Of a DNA stretch of 64,000 bases, positions 62,938 through 64,000 are shown in pieces. The stretch covers positions 1,178,001 through 1,242,000 of the forward strand of contig NZ_CP041040.1 in assembly GCF_006385575.1 (NCBI RefSeq), read 5' to 3'. The translations under genes and the position numbers were made by a program. This DNA comes from Microbacterium foliorum (GTDB taxonomy: Bacteria; Actinomycetota; Actinomycetes; Actinomycetales; Microbacteriaceae). Numbering within the stretch: position 1 is the first letter of the stretch; each line of letters starts with the position of its first letter. The notes beneath the pieces were generated by a model. The model was not told the DNA's origin and made no database searches. It saw only the letters and a program-made list of their open reading frames with translations.

Positions 62938-64000
62938 GTGAGCGTTCGCGATCTCGCCGACTATCCGTGGGACGCGGTCGTTCCCTACCGCCAGCGCGCC
63001 GCCCTGCATCCGCGGGGCATAGTCGACCTGTCCGTCGGTTCGCCGGTCGACCCGACGCCCGAACTGATCCGCAGAGCGCTGTCCGACGCGACGGACGCGC
63101 ACGCATACCCGCAGACCGTCGGCACGCCCGCTCTGCGTGAGGCGATCATCGCGTGGTACGCCCGCCGCAGGCGAGTGGCCGACCTCACGGTCGACAATGT
63201 CCTGCCCACGATCGGCTCGAAGGAGCTCGTGGCCCTGCTGCCGACCCTGCTGGGTCTCGGCGCCGGTGACATCGTCGTGCATCCGCGGATCGCGTACCCG
63301 ACCTACGAGGTGGGTGCCCGCGTCGTCGGGGCCACACCGCTGCCTTCCGACGATCCTGCCGACTGGCCTCAGGGCACCAAGCTCATCTGGATCAACACAC
63401 CGGGCAACCCCGACGGCCGCACCTGGACGGTGGAGGAGCTGTCAGCCGCGGTGCTGCGGGCCCGTGAGTTGGGGGCCGTGCTCGCGAGTGACGAGTGCTA
63501 CGCCGAGCTCGGGTGGGAGGGCCAGTGGGCGACCGAGTCGATCCCCTCGATCCTCGACCCGCGCGTCACGGGCGGCAGCAGGGCGAACCTGCTCAGCGTC
63601 TATTCGCTGAGCAAGCAGTCGAATCTCGCAGGCTACCGGGCGGCCTTCGTCGCGGGGTGCGCGCGCATCGTCGGCGAGTTGCTCACCGCGCGCAAGCACC
63701 TGGGGCTGATGCCGCCGGAGCCGGTGCAGCACGCGATGGCTTTGGCCCTGGGCGACGATGAGCACGTCGCGGTCCAGAAGGAGCTCTACCGTGCGCGGCG
63801 CGACATGCTGCGACCGGCGCTCGAAGCCGCGGGGTTCCGGATCGACGGCTCGGAAGCAGGTCTCTACCTGTGGGCGACCGAGGGGCAGGATGCCTGGGCG
63901 AGCATCGAGAGGCTGGCCGATCTCGGCATCCTCGCGGGCCCCGGCCCGTTCTACGGTGCCTCCTCGAGTCAGCACGTACGGCTGGCGCTGACGGCACCTT
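62938..64000 (+). CDS. dapC: succinyldiaminopimelate transaminase (partial at window end)
   Basis: PLP aminotransferase of the lysine/diaminopimelate pathway, here read from a GTG three bases after the fdxA stop. The visible 354 residues include VDLSVGSPVDPTPELIRRAL at the N-terminus, INTPGNPDGRTW, SDECYAELGWEG and the PLP lysine in SVYSLSKQSNLAGYRAAF. The gene continues beyond base 64000, so its C-terminus is not seen. The fdxA-dapC neighbourhood supports the DapC assignment over other class I aminotransferases. Confidence 0.92.
   Translation, partial: MSVRDLADYPWDAVVPYRQRAALHPRGIVDLSVGSPVDPTPELIRRALSDATDAHAYPQTVGTPALREAIIAWYARRRRVADLTVDNVLPTIGSKELVALLPTLLGLGAGDIVVHPRIAYPTYEVGARVVGATPLPSDDPADWPQGTKLIWINTPGNPDGRTWTVEELSAAVLRARELGAVLASDECYAELGWEGQWATESIPSILDPRVTGGSRANLLSVYSLSKQSNLAGYRAAFVAGCARIVGELLTARKHLGLMPPEPVQHAMALALGDDEHVAVQKELYRARRDMLRPALEAAGFRIDGSEAGLYLWATEGQDAWASIERLADLGILAGPGPFYGASSSQHVRLALTAP

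Overview
The window looks like chromosome from a high-G+C actinobacterium of the family Microbacteriaceae, probably Microbacterium or a close relative. This rests on the G+C-rich sequence, the codon use, many GTG starts, probable leaderless promoters and several small actinobacterial families (DUF4245, DUF6264, DUF6328, DUF6113-type proteins). The genus is an inference from protein style; no database search was possible. Most genes are ordinary housekeeping genes. I saw no prophage, integrase, insertion sequence, CRISPR array, tRNA or rRNA.

Layout. 1-1300: an orphan DUF559 nuclease-like gene between two copies of a long palindromic repeat. 1299-5604 (minus): a tightly overlapping xseA-xseB-DUF4245-carbonic anhydrase-fumC operon, divergent from ispH. 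6741-7811: an IclR regulator, then an intergenic segment with two C-loop hairpins and a terminator-like stem (candidate 6C-like small RNA). 8425-10622: divergent fbaA and glpX, the class II aldolase and fructose bisphosphatase pair. 10780-15001: a small membrane protein, rmuC, an exonuclease, a methyltransferase and ychF. 15065-20543: an accessory stretch with a condensation-domain/GNAT fusion, a CEOS-like dehydrogenase, two alpha/beta hydrolases (one without its nucleophile) and an isochorismatase-like hydrolase. 20645-26020: an ABC-F protein, a LysR-HTH-only protein, a cysteine-free HesB-like protein, dps, small membrane proteins, an acyltransferase and a 47-residue Cys-containing small protein. 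26049-29750: an MFS exporter and an ABC exporter. 29758-31499: an SDR and a glycosyltransferase.

31537-37094 (minus) is a complete NAD de novo operon: a Nudix-type regulator (NrtR), nadA, nadB, nadC and a cysteine desulfurase likely to supply the NadA cluster. 37340-42732 is a five-gene oligopeptide ABC transporter operon with a 27-bp palindrome over its probable promoter. A tandem glycine riboswitch (about 42862-43150) precedes gcvT-gcvH-gcvP. A second peptide ABC transporter follows (47869-53139), with a 17-bp stem-loop between its binding-protein and permease genes. The rest holds a PH-domain membrane protein, a CPBP protease, typA, a secreted transglycosylase-like protein, glutaminase, an MFS transporter, a cupin-XRE regulator divergent from azlCD, a DUF6113-type protein, fdxA and dapC, which is cut by the window end.

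Regulation. At least twelve genes carry a TANNNT-like hexamer exactly 6 nt before an ATG or GTG, so leaderless transcription is probably common here. Operon-internal genes and some metabolic genes instead use AGGAG-type ribosome binding sites or ATGA overlaps.
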